The notes under the pieces were generated by a model, which worked only from the letters and a program-made list of their open reading frames with translations, did no database searches and had not been told where the DNA came from. Of a stretch of DNA of 64,000 nucleotides, positions 1 to 9,124 are shown piece after piece. This DNA is from Burkholderia sp. OK233. Its GTDB lineage: Bacteria; Pseudomonadota; Gammaproteobacteria; Burkholderiales; Burkholderiaceae. Both the position numbers and the translations under genes were made by a program. The stretch covers positions 2,356,001-2,420,000 of the forward strand of contig NZ_OCSR01000001.1 of assembly GCF_900230185.1 (NCBI RefSeq), given 5' to 3'. Within the stretch, counting starts at the first letter, position 1, and every line of letters starts with the position of its first letter.

Positions 1-141
1 CTCGCCTTCATCGAACCGAACCTGTGCCCTTATCCGCAGTTCGACGATGCATTTCATCCTGCTTTATCGATTCTCGACGTACTGATGTTCAACAGCAAAG
101 ACCGCGCCAGGGACATGCTTTCCGTGCAGGTGTATGCATGA
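1..141 (+). CDS. WbqC-like protein, C-terminal fragment (5' end outside window)
   Basis: The frame is open from base 1 and stops with TGA at 139-141, giving 46 residues. It includes YPQFDDAF followed by LSILDVLMFN and a short helix ending in ARDML. That order resembles the C-terminus of the WbqC-like family, which is found in O-antigen and other surface-polysaccharide clusters. The stop overlaps the start of the next gene as ATGA, so the two are probably translationally coupled. Only the tail is visible; the family call rests on a short motif and the neighbouring sugar-type genes. Confidence 0.6.
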   Translation, partial: LAFIEPNLCPYPQFDDAFHPALSILDVLMFNSKDRARDMLSVQVYA

Positions 142-1115
142 ACGCAGTTGAGCCGCGCGCCTTAGGCGGATATTTCGAACTGGAATTGCCGCCGGCCGGG
201 TCGACCCTTCACGACGGCGCATTGTGTTTCCAGTCGTCGCGAGCGGCGTTTCTGGCGCTGCTTCGCTCGCTGCGCCCTACCGCTGTCTGGATGCCCTGGT
301 ACATTTGCGATGCCATGGCCGAGCCGTTGCGCACGGCCGGCACACCCGTCAAACGCTATCGGCTCGACTCGGACTTGCGCGTGCAATCTGTCGACCTTGC
401 ACCGGGTGAGTGGCTTGTCTACGTGAATTACTTTGGCCTGTGCGAGCACCAGATCGACGACGTGCTCAGCCGGTTTCCACGCGAACGCGTCGTGATCGAC
501 AATGCCCAGGCCCTGTTCGCGCAGCCGCGCGATTGCCTGGCCACGCTGTACTCACCGCGCAAATTTCTGGGTGTGCCCGACGGCGGGTATCTCGTTACGC
601 AGCAACCGATCGATATGCCGGATGCGATCGACGATGCCTCGGTGCAACGCTGCGGGCATCTTCTGAGCCGGCTCGCACAAGATGCGGAGGCCGGTTACGC
701 AGACTATGCGGCAGCCGAAGAAAGCCTGAAAAATCAGGAACCGCTGCAGATGTCACAACTGACGCGGCGCATGCTCGCCAGTGTCAACTACGATGCCGTG
801 CGCGCAAGCCGAGTCGCGAATTTTGCTTATCTGCACGAGAAGCTACGACGTTACAGCCGCTTCACGCTTCACCATCGCGCAGATGCAGTGCCGCTCTGCT
901 ACCCGTTTTTCGGCGCGCCCTCGGGGCTTCGCGAAGCGCTTCGGGCGCAGCGCGTCTACACGCCCGGTTACTGGCCGGACGTCTCGGCCGCCGAAGGGGT
1001 ACCGGATTTCGAACGCGCTCTTCCTGACTCGACGCTGTTCTTGCCGTGCGATCAGCGGCTCACGCGCGACGATCTGGCGCCGATAGTGCAACGCATACTG
1101 GACCGACTCGCATGA
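138..1115 (+). CDS. DegT/DnrJ/EryC1-like PLP-dependent protein
   Basis: 325 residues from the ATG at 138, chosen because it overlaps the upstream stop as ATGA; an upstream in-frame ATG at 24 would lie inside the preceding gene. The middle has a DNAQALF motif (the aspartate expected to touch the PLP ring nitrogen) and then SPRKFLGVPDGG, where the lysine is the likely Schiff-base residue. Family members transaminate or dehydrate nucleotide-linked keto-sugars. At 325 residues it is somewhat short for a sugar aminotransferase (usually about 370-400), and the lysine context differs from the classic SFHxxK, so substrate and reaction are unknown. It belongs to the operon running to 3198. Confidence 0.65.
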   Translation: MNAVEPRALGGYFELELPPAGSTLHDGALCFQSSRAAFLALLRSLRPTAVWMPWYICDAMAEPLRTAGTPVKRYRLDSDLRVQSVDLAPGEWLVYVNYFGLCEHQIDDVLSRFPRERVVIDNAQALFAQPRDCLATLYSPRKFLGVPDGGYLVTQQPIDMPDAIDDASVQRCGHLLSRLAQDAEAGYADYAAAEESLKNQEPLQMSQLTRRMLASVNYDAVRASRVANFAYLHEKLRRYSRFTLHHRADAVPLCYPFFGAPSGLREALRAQRVYTPGYWPDVSAAEGVPDFERALPDSTLFLPCDQRLTRDDLAPIVQRILDRLA

Positions 1116-1636
1116 TCAACAACACGATATTCCTGCGCGAGATCGAACGCGGCGACCTTGCGACCATCAACGCATGGCGCGCCGATGAGGCGCTGGTCAG
1201 TCTGCTCGGCGGCACCTTCCGACATGTGGGCCCAGAGATCGACAGCAAATGGTTCGATGGTTACCTCAGTTCCCGCACGAATAACGTTCGCCTAGCGGTT
1301 TGTCTCACGTCTACTCAGGAACTGGTCGGCGTGACGTATCTGCTAGGAATCGACTGGGTGAACCGCTGCGCGGAGTTCTCGATCCAGATCGGCGCGGAGT
1401 CGGCGCGTGGCCGGGGAATCGGCGAGGCCGCGACGCGCTTGACGCTCGAGCATGCATTCAGCGACCTCAATCTGCACCGTGTTTCGCTGACCGTGCTCGC
1501 GTCCAATGCGCGCGCCATTGCGCTCTACGAGAGAGTGGGGTTTCGCGCCGAAGGTCTGATGCGGCAGGCGACCTTCAAAGGCGGCCGCTATCTCGACGTC
1601 ATTCCGATGGCCATGCTGGCTACTGATCGGTCCTGA
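1112..1636 (+). CDS. GNAT family N-acetyltransferase (RimJ/RimL/PseH type)
   Basis: 174 residues. The ATG at 1112 overlaps the previous stop (ATGA). It begins FLREIERGDL, has an acetyl-CoA binding loop around GARGRGIG-like residues (ESARGRGIGEAA) near residue 95, and ends with ALYERVGFRAEGLMR, the typical motif B end of the RimJ/RimL-PseH branch. In a sugar cluster with a DegT-like protein, acetylation of an amino-sugar is the likely job, as for PseH, though protein N-terminal acetylation cannot be excluded. Tight coupling to its neighbours supports shared function. Confidence 0.8.
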   Translation: MINNTIFLREIERGDLATINAWRADEALVSLLGGTFRHVGPEIDSKWFDGYLSSRTNNVRLAVCLTSTQELVGVTYLLGIDWVNRCAEFSIQIGAESARGRGIGEAATRLTLEHAFSDLNLHRVSLTVLASNARAIALYERVGFRAEGLMRQATFKGGRYLDVIPMAMLATDRS

Positions 1637-1669
1637 GCCATTCACCTTTTCCCGTTGCCTCGCCCCTTC

Positions 1670-2455
1670 ATGAATACGATCGACACTCGGCACGACACTG
1701 CACTTGCGACGGCAGGCTGGACCGTCATCCCCCAATTGATTCGCACCGATTTGATCGACTCGCTGGTCGAGGCGCTGCCCCCCTCTCTTGCCTTGCGCGA
1801 CGAGATCCGGCAGCGCAACGGCGTGCTGGACAACAGCGCCGGCACCTTGCACCACCTGTTGATGGATAGCGAGTGTTATGTCGAACTGCTAGCGGAGTTT
1901 TCGATCCTTGAGCCGGTTTTCAAACGGTACTTCGACGGCAACTTTGTCCTCAATTCGTACGGCGGCGTCATCAACGAGCGCGACTCGCGCTCCTATGTAC
2001 AGAACGTGCATCGCGATATCCGGTTCGGCTCGGACACGCGGCGCTTCATGCTAAACGCGTTAGTGATGCTCGACGATTTCACGCTGGACAACGGCGCGAC
2101 GCATGTCCTTTCACACTCGCAAAACATCCAGCAACAACCCGCCGACGAAGCGTTCTATGCTCAAGCTGCGCGTGCGACCGGTGAACGTGGCTCGATCCTG
2201 CTGTTCGACTCACGTATGTGGCACGCGACCGGACAGAATGCCACCAGCGCACCGCGCCGCGCTTTGACGTTGACTTTCACGAGCCCCTTTTTCAAACCGC
2301 AGCTTGACTACGCCCGGCTGTTCGGCTATCGCAATCTCGATCGGTGTAACGCATGGATGCGTCAGGTACTCGGCTTCAACGCCCGGGTCCCGGAGTCGCT
2401 CGATGAGTTTTACGTTCCGGTCGAGCAGCGTTTCTATCAACGTGGACAGGACTGA
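1670..2455 (+). CDS. Phytanoyl-CoA dioxygenase (PhyH) family protein
   Basis: 261 residues from the ATG at 1670; a TTG five codons upstream is also in frame but less likely. A VHRDIRF motif near residue 118 supplies the HxD of a non-heme iron site, and WHATGQN near residue 180 supplies the distal histidine, followed by an arginine-containing stretch (APRRALT) that could bind 2-oxoglutarate. The protein therefore looks like an intact Fe(II)/2-oxoglutarate hydroxylase. It sits between an acetyltransferase and a methyltransferase in a polysaccharide-type operon, so hydroxylation of a sugar or lipid-linked intermediate is plausible. Substrate is not deducible. Confidence 0.8.
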   Translation: MNTIDTRHDTALATAGWTVIPQLIRTDLIDSLVEALPPSLALRDEIRQRNGVLDNSAGTLHHLLMDSECYVELLAEFSILEPVFKRYFDGNFVLNSYGGVINERDSRSYVQNVHRDIRFGSDTRRFMLNALVMLDDFTLDNGATHVLSHSQNIQQQPADEAFYAQAARATGERGSILLFDSRMWHATGQNATSAPRRALTLTFTSPFFKPQLDYARLFGYRNLDRCNAWMRQVLGFNARVPESLDEFYVPVEQRFYQRGQD

Positions 2456-2460
2456 TTAGC

Positions 2461-3198
2461 ATGAACAGAGACTACAACGCGGAAGCGAAAGATCATCCCG
2501 ACCATCGCTACGCCTACGACTTCGACTATCTGATGCATGAATACATGCTTCGGACATTTGCGCCGTTCCTCGCCAACAGCAACGCGCTCGAACTGGGTTG
2601 CTTCGAGGGCAATTTCACGCGCTTGCTCGCTCAGCGTTTCGACGCGCTGGAAGTCGTCGAGGCATCGGCAGACTGCATCGCGGTTGCGTCGGAGAAGGTG
2701 AAAGATTCGGTCAAATTTCATCACTCGACGTTCGAGACGTTCGAACCGGCGCGGCGCTACGACAATATTTTTCTGATCCATACGCTCGAACACCTCGATC
2801 ATCCCGTCGAGGTCCTGAGCCGGATCGGTAGCTGGCTGTCCGAGGGTGGGCGCCTGTTCGTAGCTGCACCGAACGCGCGCGCCGGGTCGCGGCAGATCGC
2901 GGTCAATATGGGGTTAATCGATCATCACGCGGCCGTGACCGCGGCGGAAGCGGCGCACGGCCACAGGATGACCTACTCGATCGATACGCTCCGGGCCGAT
3001 CTGCGCGCGGCGAAGCTCCGCCCGGTCACAGAGGGCGGAGTCTTTTTCAAAGGTCTTGCCAACTTTCAGATCGACGCGGCTTTACAGGCCGGCATCATAT
3101 CCAGAGCATATCTGGATGGTTGTTTTGAGTTGGGGCGCATCTACCCCGACTTGTGCTCCAGCGTATACGCGATCTGCGGGCGCAGTGCCGACAGCTGA
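2461..3198 (+). CDS. Class I SAM-dependent methyltransferase
   Basis: 245 residues. Motif I is LELGCFEGNFT near residue 43, followed by an acidic position (VVEASAD) that would bind the adenosine ribose and IHTLEHLDHP as the post-motif II region, a pattern common to Methyltransf_11/23 proteins. It starts five bases after the preceding stop and is the last gene of the operon. It probably methylates the sugar or carrier handled by the preceding acetyltransferase and dioxygenase, which is an inference from position. Confidence 0.85.
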   Translation: MNRDYNAEAKDHPDHRYAYDFDYLMHEYMLRTFAPFLANSNALELGCFEGNFTRLLAQRFDALEVVEASADCIAVASEKVKDSVKFHHSTFETFEPARRYDNIFLIHTLEHLDHPVEVLSRIGSWLSEGGRLFVAAPNARAGSRQIAVNMGLIDHHAAVTAAEAAHGHRMTYSIDTLRADLRAAKLRPVTEGGVFFKGLANFQIDAALQAGIISRAYLDGCFELGRIYPDLCSSVYAICGRSADS

Positions 3199-3290
3199 TC
3201 GGTTCGCGGGTGAGTCGTGTGTCCGAGCTGGGCGTCACCGTATCGCCTGAGGCTGACTCGACGGACGCCCCCGCACCTTGAGCCGATGAA

Positions 3291-3311
3291 GTGGGAACCG
3301 ATGGTTCCCAC
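3291..3311. terminator. Perfect 9-bp hairpin between convergent operons
   Basis: GTGGGAACC, a 3-base loop, then GGTTCCCAC. It lies between the plus-strand operon ending at 3198 and the minus-strand operon ending at 3324, where a bidirectional terminator is expected. Neither side carries a strong T-tract (GTCGTTTTC follows on the plus strand), so it may be a weak intrinsic terminator or an RNA-stabilising stem. Confidence 0.5.
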
Positions 3312-3323
3312 GCCCGGTCGTTT

Positions 3324-5696
3324 TCACCGCCTGAACCGTCCACCCCCGCCGCCGAAGTGCCGCTGCGGCTGAAACTGCCCGCTCGCCCGAGCATTCCCAA
3401 GATCGTGCCCCTGCCTGAGCGAGTCGAGCCGCTGGGTCTGGCTGGCGTTCGGCTGAACCGGCTGCCAGCCGTCGGCGCTGTGCTGCTCCCAGCCGCCACC
3501 CTGATCATGACGGTAGACGTTGCCGTCGCTGCCCGCATAGACGTTGCCGTTATTCCACGCGACGGCCTTGCCGGTGTCCTTGTTGCCCACGATTCCTTTC
3601 GTGCCCGCCTGGTGATCGCCTGAATACGCGTTGCCGGTTACGCCAGCTTCAGCCGCGCCGTAGCGTCCCGTCTGCGCGTTGTAGCCTGCGCGCTGCCGAC
3701 CCGCCGCATAATCACCGCTGCCTTCGTTGCCCACCACGCCACCACGCGCCGCCCCGCTGCGTCCCGTCGATGGATTGTTGAACGAGCCTTGCCGTCCCGC
3801 CGCAAAGTTGCCGTTGTACGCGTTCTCGACCGCACCGCGGCTCGCCTGAAAGTGACCGCCGGTGTACGGATTGAAACCGGATGCCGCCGACCCCGCCCAG
3901 CTATTGCCGGTCCAGCCGTTCCAGCCGCTCGCATGGGTCACGGTGCCCTGCCCCCAGCGGCCGTAGATATTGGCCTGGTTCACGTTCGCGTATTGCCAGC
4001 TCCACGGGCCGCCGCCCCAATACGGACCCCAATACGGCGACGGCGCGCCCCACGTGGCGCCGATCGCAAAGCCGAAGGCGAAGCCCACAGTCGTGCCGAG
4101 CGCGAAACCGGCGCCGTAGCCATAGGTGGCCGGATAACCGTAATAAACGTCGCCGACATACGGCGCATACACATAGCCCGTGCCATACACGACGGTACCG
4201 TCCGCATTGACGACCACGCCCATGTAGCCCGGCGTATAACCGACCACCACCGTATCGGGCGTCGCCGAATATACGTGAACGTACGTCACGTAGTGCACGG
4301 GCGAAGCCGCCGGAATCGTATAGATCGCGGCCGGCACGGTATCGGCGACTTGCCACGGACCGCTCGCCGCGCTCGCCGTGAACCAGATGCCGTTGGCGAC
4401 CGCAAAGAATTGAGAAGGTGCGATCTGGATCACCGGCGTCACGGTGTTCACTGCATACGACAACGACGTGCCGGCGATGCCAACAAACTTCGGCACGCCG
4501 TCATAAATGATCTTGAAGGTTGTGGTCTTGCGCGATACGGTGGCCGTCTGCGGGATGGTTGCGGCAATCGCCGCCTCTTTCGCCTGCGGTGTGCCGGGCA
4601 CGGAGACGAGCGCGTTCGCATGCGGGTCGTCGGCAGCGATCTTCGAGAAGTCGGCGGGTAAGCTCTTGCCGTCGACGAAAGTCCAGGGTCCGGAGAGGCT
4701 CGCTGCGCTGAACCAGCGGCCCGACAGCAGCAGGTAGTAATGGTTGTCGCGCGGCTCGACGAAGAGCGCGTGGTCGGCGTTGGTGACGGAGAGCAGATTC
4801 ACCCCCTTCACCGGTTGCAGTGCCGGCTTGCCGTTCGTCACCACCAGCTCGGCCGGCTGCGCAGCGACCACCACGTCCGGCGCCTGCGCCGGCTTCTTGC
4901 CGTCAGCGGGCAACATCGGGTCGGACTTCAGATTCGTTTGTGCTTTGTTCGCCGCGGCGACCAACTCATGTGGAGGCGTCGGGTTAAGATGCCACGGACC
5001 GTCGAGCGCCGTCGCGTCGTACCAGTAGCCCGCGACGTTCAGATGCAGCGTGCCGCTCGCGTCCTTGAGCAGCATCGCTCGCGTGTTGATCAAGCGTTGA
5101 TAATGCGTGTCGCCGAGCGCACGCCAGTTCGCGTCGCCGTCGACCAGTACGAGCAACGTGGGGCGATCGGCGAAGATGATGTTGGGTACGTCGTTCTGCA
5201 CCGCGATGCCGGGTTCGCCGCCTTCATGGGTGCTGGCATAACTGGCCTGCAGCTGTTCGAGCGAGGTGGTGAGGCCGTCTTTCGGGATGCGCGCCTGCAA
5301 GGCAGTTTTGACGCCGGCGGCAGCGGACGGCGTAGCCGGCATGTCGACCTGGTCGAACACGATGTCGAGCAGTTGCACCGTCGAGCCGGTCTTGTCGATT
5401 TCAGCGCGCGCCGTGAAATGCGCCACACCGTAGTTCGGCGTGGCGCTCTTCGCGCCGACCGCGAAGGCGGCACGCCCTTCGATCCGGTTACCTTGCCACA
5501 CTTCCACCTGCGGCTGATACAGCTCGATGCGCTGTTCCGCGCTATCGAAATCGCGCGGCCAGACGGTGGGGACGGGCTGCAATGCGGGCTGCACCGCGGC
5601 GGCGGCGAGCGCCTGCCCGGGCGTGGCGAGTATCACCACAAGCGACGTGCAGACGCCGGCGAGCAACAGCAAGGATCGCTTCATCGTGGTTTTCAT
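3324..5696 (-). CDS. Large secreted GPW-repeat, glycine-rich protein (carbohydrate-binding family V/XII-like annotation)
   Basis: 790 residues from the ATG at 5696, chosen because AAGGA lies 10 bases upstream; an in-frame start at 5723 lacks this. A Sec signal follows (SLLLLAGVCTSLVV, cleavage near ALAAA). The middle contains three copies of a module W(F/Y)xAxxxxGPW ending in proline (YWYDATALDGPW, RWFSAASLSGPW, IWFTASAASGPW). A glycine/aromatic hydrophobic stretch (GFALGTTVGFAFGFAIG) and a Gly/Asn/Ala-rich repeat region follow, and the protein ends GGGGGRFRR. The modules suggest an extracellular or outer-membrane-bound binding protein. I know no defined reaction for it. It is the last gene of the seven-gene exported cluster. 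Confidence 0.75.
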   Translation of the reverse strand: MKTTMKRSLLLLAGVCTSLVVILATPGQALAAAAVQPALQPVPTVWPRDFDSAEQRIELYQPQVEVWQGNRIEGRAAFAVGAKSATPNYGVAHFTARAEIDKTGSTVQLLDIVFDQVDMPATPSAAAGVKTALQARIPKDGLTTSLEQLQASYASTHEGGEPGIAVQNDVPNIIFADRPTLLVLVDGDANWRALGDTHYQRLINTRAMLLKDASGTLHLNVAGYWYDATALDGPWHLNPTPPHELVAAANKAQTNLKSDPMLPADGKKPAQAPDVVVAAQPAELVVTNGKPALQPVKGVNLLSVTNADHALFVEPRDNHYYLLLSGRWFSAASLSGPWTFVDGKSLPADFSKIAADDPHANALVSVPGTPQAKEAAIAATIPQTATVSRKTTTFKIIYDGVPKFVGIAGTSLSYAVNTVTPVIQIAPSQFFAVANGIWFTASAASGPWQVADTVPAAIYTIPAASPVHYVTYVHVYSATPDTVVVGYTPGYMGVVVNADGTVVYGTGYVYAPYVGDVYYGYPATYGYGAGFALGTTVGFAFGFAIGATWGAPSPYWGPYWGGGPWSWQYANVNQANIYGRWGQGTVTHASGWNGWTGNSWAGSAASGFNPYTGGHFQASRGAVENAYNGNFAAGRQGSFNNPSTGRSGAARGGVVGNEGSGDYAAGRQRAGYNAQTGRYGAAEAGVTGNAYSGDHQAGTKGIVGNKDTGKAVAWNNGNVYAGSDGNVYRHDQGGGWEQHSADGWQPVQPNASQTQRLDSLRQGHDLGNARASGQFQPQRHFGGGGGRFRR

Positions 5697-5791
5697 GGCG
5701 CAAGGGTCCTTCAGCATAGACATCGGTGATTCGAGAACATCGACGCAGGCGGCCTGCAGTGCACCGCCCGCGCCTCCTGCAATGCAGCCTG

Positions 5792-7774
5792 TTACGGCGT
5801 CACAATGTTGAACATCGGATTGAAGCTGTCCAGCATGCTGAACAGTTCGGTCACCTTCTGCGAATCGCCGGCCACCTTGGCTTTACCCGACTGCGTTTCC
5901 TTATCGAGCGTCTGGCCGCCCATCAGCAACGATGCGAACTCGTCCTTGCTCATGGTCAGCGTGGCGTCCGCATTCGGCAGCGTCGTGTCCGGCGTGTAGA
6001 TCAGCACCGAATTGCGCAACTCGATTGCGTATTTCTCGCCGTTGCCGAGATCCCAGTTGATCGTCGTATGCTTGCCGTTCGCTTTCGGACCGTTCAGGCG
6101 GATGCCCATGTAGTCCAGCAGCAACGACGGGCTCATCGCCGCCACCGCATCCGGCGTCACGGTGTTCACGCCCGGCACCTTCGGCACGCCATTGCGCAGT
6201 TCGTACGCGCCCATCAGGTATTCGTTGCGCCACGTCGGGTTTTCGGTCTGGTAACCGAGCTGCTCGAGCGCGTCCGCTTCGAGATTGCGCGCCGCCTTGT
6301 TCTGCGGATCGGCGAACACCACCTTGTTCATCGCGGTCGCGACCCAGCGGTAGTTGCCCTTGTCGAAGTCCTGCTTCGCCTTCGCCATCACCGCATCCGC
6401 GCCGCCCATGTAGCGCACGAATTCCTTCGACTCTTCTTCCGGCGGCAACGGGTGCAGGTTCGCCGGATTCGAGTCGTACCAGCCGAGATAACGCTGGTAC
6501 ACGGCCTTCGAATCGTGATTCACCGAGCCGTAGTAGCCGCGGTTGTACCACTTCTTGCCGACGGAGTCCGGCACCTGGATCTGCTCGCCGATCTCGGTCA
6601 TCGTGTAGCCCTCGTTCGCGAGGCGCAGCGACTGATCGTGGATGTACTTGAACATATCGCGCGTGCCGGCGATATAGCTGACTGCCCGGTCCTGCCCCCA
6701 CGTCGGCCACTGGTGCTGCGAGATCACGACGTCGGTCCTGTCGCCATAGCGCACGATCGCTTCGTTCAACACCTTCCACCAGTTCGCCGCGTCGCGCACC
6801 TGCGCGCCACGCAGCGTGTACAGGTTGTGCAGCGTGTGCGTAGTGTCTTCGGCGGTATCGAGCAGCTTGAACTGCGGCATGTAGATCAGCATTTCCGACG
6901 GCGCTTCCGTGCCCGGCGCCATCTGGAATTCGAACTGCACGCCACCGATGGTGCGTGTCTCTCCCGTCTTGCTGATCGTGTCGGTCGGCGCAATCAGACC
7001 GAGCGTACCGAACGAGGTAGTCTTGCCGAGGCCCGCGTCGACCTGGCCGCGCGGGCTGGGCGGCAGGAACGCACCGTATTGATAGAGTGTGCGGCGGCCC
7101 ATGGCATTGCCGGCGAACACGTTTTCACTGACGGCTTCGGCAAGGAAACCTTCCGGCGCGATGATCTTCACCTTGCCGCTCTTCACATCCGCTTCGTCGA
7201 CCATGCCCTTCACGCCGCCGTAGTGGTCCGCGTGGCTGTGCGTATAGATCACGGCCAGCACCGGCTTTTTCGGGCGATGCTGGTAGTACAGGTCGAGCGC
7301 GGCGCGCGCGGCTTCCCGGGTGACCAGCACGTCGATGATGATGATGCCGTTGTCGCCTTCGACGATCGTCATGTTCGCCAGATCGAGGCCACGCACCTGA
7401 TAGACGTGATCGGTGACCTTGAAGAGGCCGTTGAACATGTTGAGCTGCGCGTTGCGCCACAAGCTCGGATTGACCGTATCGGGCGCCTGGCCTTGCAGGA
7501 ATTTGTACTTGTTCAGATCCCAGCTGGTGCCACCGTCGTCGGTCTTGATGACGCCGCTCGGGATCGTCGCGATGAAACCGCGCTGCGCATCTTCGAAGTC
7601 CTGCTTGTCGTCGAACGGTAGTTGCTTGTAGACCTCGGCGTTTTCCTGCTTCGTGAGAGCCGTTGCGTCCTTGTTAGGCGCGGCGGTTTGCGAGAAGGCT
7701 GCGTGTGACATGCAAAGCGTAGCGACAGCGACTGTGACAGCGGTGAGCCGCTGATAGCATTTTTGTTTTTCCAT
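5792..7774 (-). CDS. Secreted alkyl/aryl sulfatase, metallo-beta-lactamase fold (SdsA1-like)
   Basis: 660 residues from the ATG at 7774; GAGGAA sits 6 bases ahead of it, whereas the in-frame ATG at 7780 directly abuts the ribosome site. A signal peptide ends near AAFSQ. The zinc site motif THSHADH is near residue 178, followed by conserved glutamate/histidine regions (APGTEAPSEMLIY, DTTHTLHN). The C-terminal third matches the order seen in SdsA1: an alpha-helical dimerisation domain, then a SCP2-like domain that shields the hydrophobic chain. SdsA1 hydrolyses primary alkyl sulfates such as dodecyl sulfate to alcohol and sulfate. The neighbouring outer-membrane proteins could admit such amphiphiles. 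Confidence 0.9.
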   Translation of the reverse strand: MEKQKCYQRLTAVTVAVATLCMSHAAFSQTAAPNKDATALTKQENAEVYKQLPFDDKQDFEDAQRGFIATIPSGVIKTDDGGTSWDLNKYKFLQGQAPDTVNPSLWRNAQLNMFNGLFKVTDHVYQVRGLDLANMTIVEGDNGIIIIDVLVTREAARAALDLYYQHRPKKPVLAVIYTHSHADHYGGVKGMVDEADVKSGKVKIIAPEGFLAEAVSENVFAGNAMGRRTLYQYGAFLPPSPRGQVDAGLGKTTSFGTLGLIAPTDTISKTGETRTIGGVQFEFQMAPGTEAPSEMLIYMPQFKLLDTAEDTTHTLHNLYTLRGAQVRDAANWWKVLNEAIVRYGDRTDVVISQHQWPTWGQDRAVSYIAGTRDMFKYIHDQSLRLANEGYTMTEIGEQIQVPDSVGKKWYNRGYYGSVNHDSKAVYQRYLGWYDSNPANLHPLPPEEESKEFVRYMGGADAVMAKAKQDFDKGNYRWVATAMNKVVFADPQNKAARNLEADALEQLGYQTENPTWRNEYLMGAYELRNGVPKVPGVNTVTPDAVAAMSPSLLLDYMGIRLNGPKANGKHTTINWDLGNGEKYAIELRNSVLIYTPDTTLPNADATLTMSKDEFASLLMGGQTLDKETQSGKAKVAGDSQKVTELFSMLDSFNPMFNIVTP

Positions 7775-7927
7775 CGTCATTTCCTCGAATCAACAAGACA
7801 TCAGCAAATACATGCCGAACCAGACAACTTTGAATCGCGGCCTGTTTCAACCCGGCGGACCAACGGATGCCGGACCGATAAGCCGTCTCCTTTTTGAACC
7901 TCGATCGGGCAACGCCGATCGTTCGGG

Positions 7928-9109
7928 TCAGCGCCAGGCGCTGCCCACCTGCACGTAAAAAGCGTTCTGCCCCGGCCCGTGCGCGACGTCGATCCCCATC
8001 GTCACGCCGAGCTTGCGAGCAATCAGATAGCGAAACCCCGTGCCGAAGCCGAACGCGGTGGGCGCATCCGAAAACGAATGCAGATGGCCATAGGCTTTGC
8101 CGACACCGCCGAAGCCGAGCACCGACCAGCGCGGCGTGACGTTCCAGCGGATTTCGGCTTCCGCGGTGAGCTGGTTGTTGTCCTGGAACTTCGCATCGGA
8201 CACGCCGCGCAGCGACACATACGGCTGCGCGAAAAACGGAATGTTTCCCTGCGAGAAGCCGGTGTCGGCACGCAGGCCGAGCACCCAGCTCTTCGACAGC
8301 GGAATCCACTGGTAGCCGCGTGCCGTCTGCTCCTGAAAGTTGGTGGAACTGCCGAGGCCGCCGCGCGCGAGGTCCGCTTCGAGCTCCGCATAGGTGCCGC
8401 TCGACGGATAGAAGATGTTGTCGCGCGTGTCGTAATCGACCACCACGCCACCCTTGGCGACGCGTTGATCTTTCTCGAACTGGCGGATCCCCTCAGGAAT
8501 GATCGGACCGAAGCGCGTACTCGCGTCGAAGAAGGTGTAGCGCGGGCCGATATACCAGTGGCTATTGCCGAGCCTGAACAACACCTGCTGCACGAGCGCG
8601 ATACCATCGAGCTGATAGGCGCGCGGCTGATTCTGGATGCCGTAGTAGTTCAGGTGCAGCCCGACCTTGCCGATCACGCCGAGATAGCGGATGTGGTCGT
8701 CGTCCCATGTGTGGAAATGCATCAGTCCCGCGCCCCAGCTATGTGTGCCGGTCGCGAACCCGGCAAGGCCGGTGATATTCGGCGGCGCTTTGGAGTCGTC
8801 GGGCGCATCGGCACTTTTCTTCGGCAGCGAGAAATAGAGCAGGCCGAGGCCCAGGCCGTAGCCGACCGCTGGCTCGGTGATCAGCGTCGGCACAGGCAAG
8901 ACGCCACTATGCGTCAGTAGCAGATTGCTCAAGTCGAAAGCACCGTCTTCGGGATCGGTGAATTTCGACGCCGCGCGACCGTGGAACGACACGAGCAGCA
9001 ACGCCGCGACCACCGCCGTGGCGCGCAGCGCTCGTTTGCGGGGCGCCTCGAACTCGGTGAGCGGAGCGGCGTCGAAGGAAAACGGCACACACGAAGAGCG
9101 GCGGATCAC
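7928..9109 (-). CDS. BamA/TamA-type (Omp85, surface antigen D15-like) outer-membrane barrel protein
   Basis: About 393 residues from a GTG at 9109; the start is uncertain (another GTG lies at 9088) because no good ribosome site is visible. A basic-then-hydrophobic stretch (RKRALRATAVVAALLLVSF) is the export signal. The rest is beta-rich with barrel signatures: VVVDYDTRDNIFYPSSGTYAEL, split here as DTRDNIFYPSSG, and LRGVSDAKF, typical of D15 barrels. No POTRA domains precede the barrel, so it is a short barrel-only member and not the essential BamA. Its role is unknown; by context it may form a channel used with the sulfatase immediately downstream in the transcript. Confidence 0.8.
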   Translation of the reverse strand: MIRRSSCVPFSFDAAPLTEFEAPRKRALRATAVVAALLLVSFHGRAASKFTDPEDGAFDLSNLLLTHSGVLPVPTLITEPAVGYGLGLGLLYFSLPKKSADAPDDSKAPPNITGLAGFATGTHSWGAGLMHFHTWDDDHIRYLGVIGKVGLHLNYYGIQNQPRAYQLDGIALVQQVLFRLGNSHWYIGPRYTFFDASTRFGPIIPEGIRQFEKDQRVAKGGVVVDYDTRDNIFYPSSGTYAELEADLARGGLGSSTNFQEQTARGYQWIPLSKSWVLGLRADTGFSQGNIPFFAQPYVSLRGVSDAKFQDNNQLTAEAEIRWNVTPRWSVLGFGGVGKAYGHLHSFSDAPTAFGFGTGFRYLIARKLGVTMGIDVAHGPGQNAFYVQVGSAWR

Positions 9110-9124
9110 CAGATGGATGCCCCG

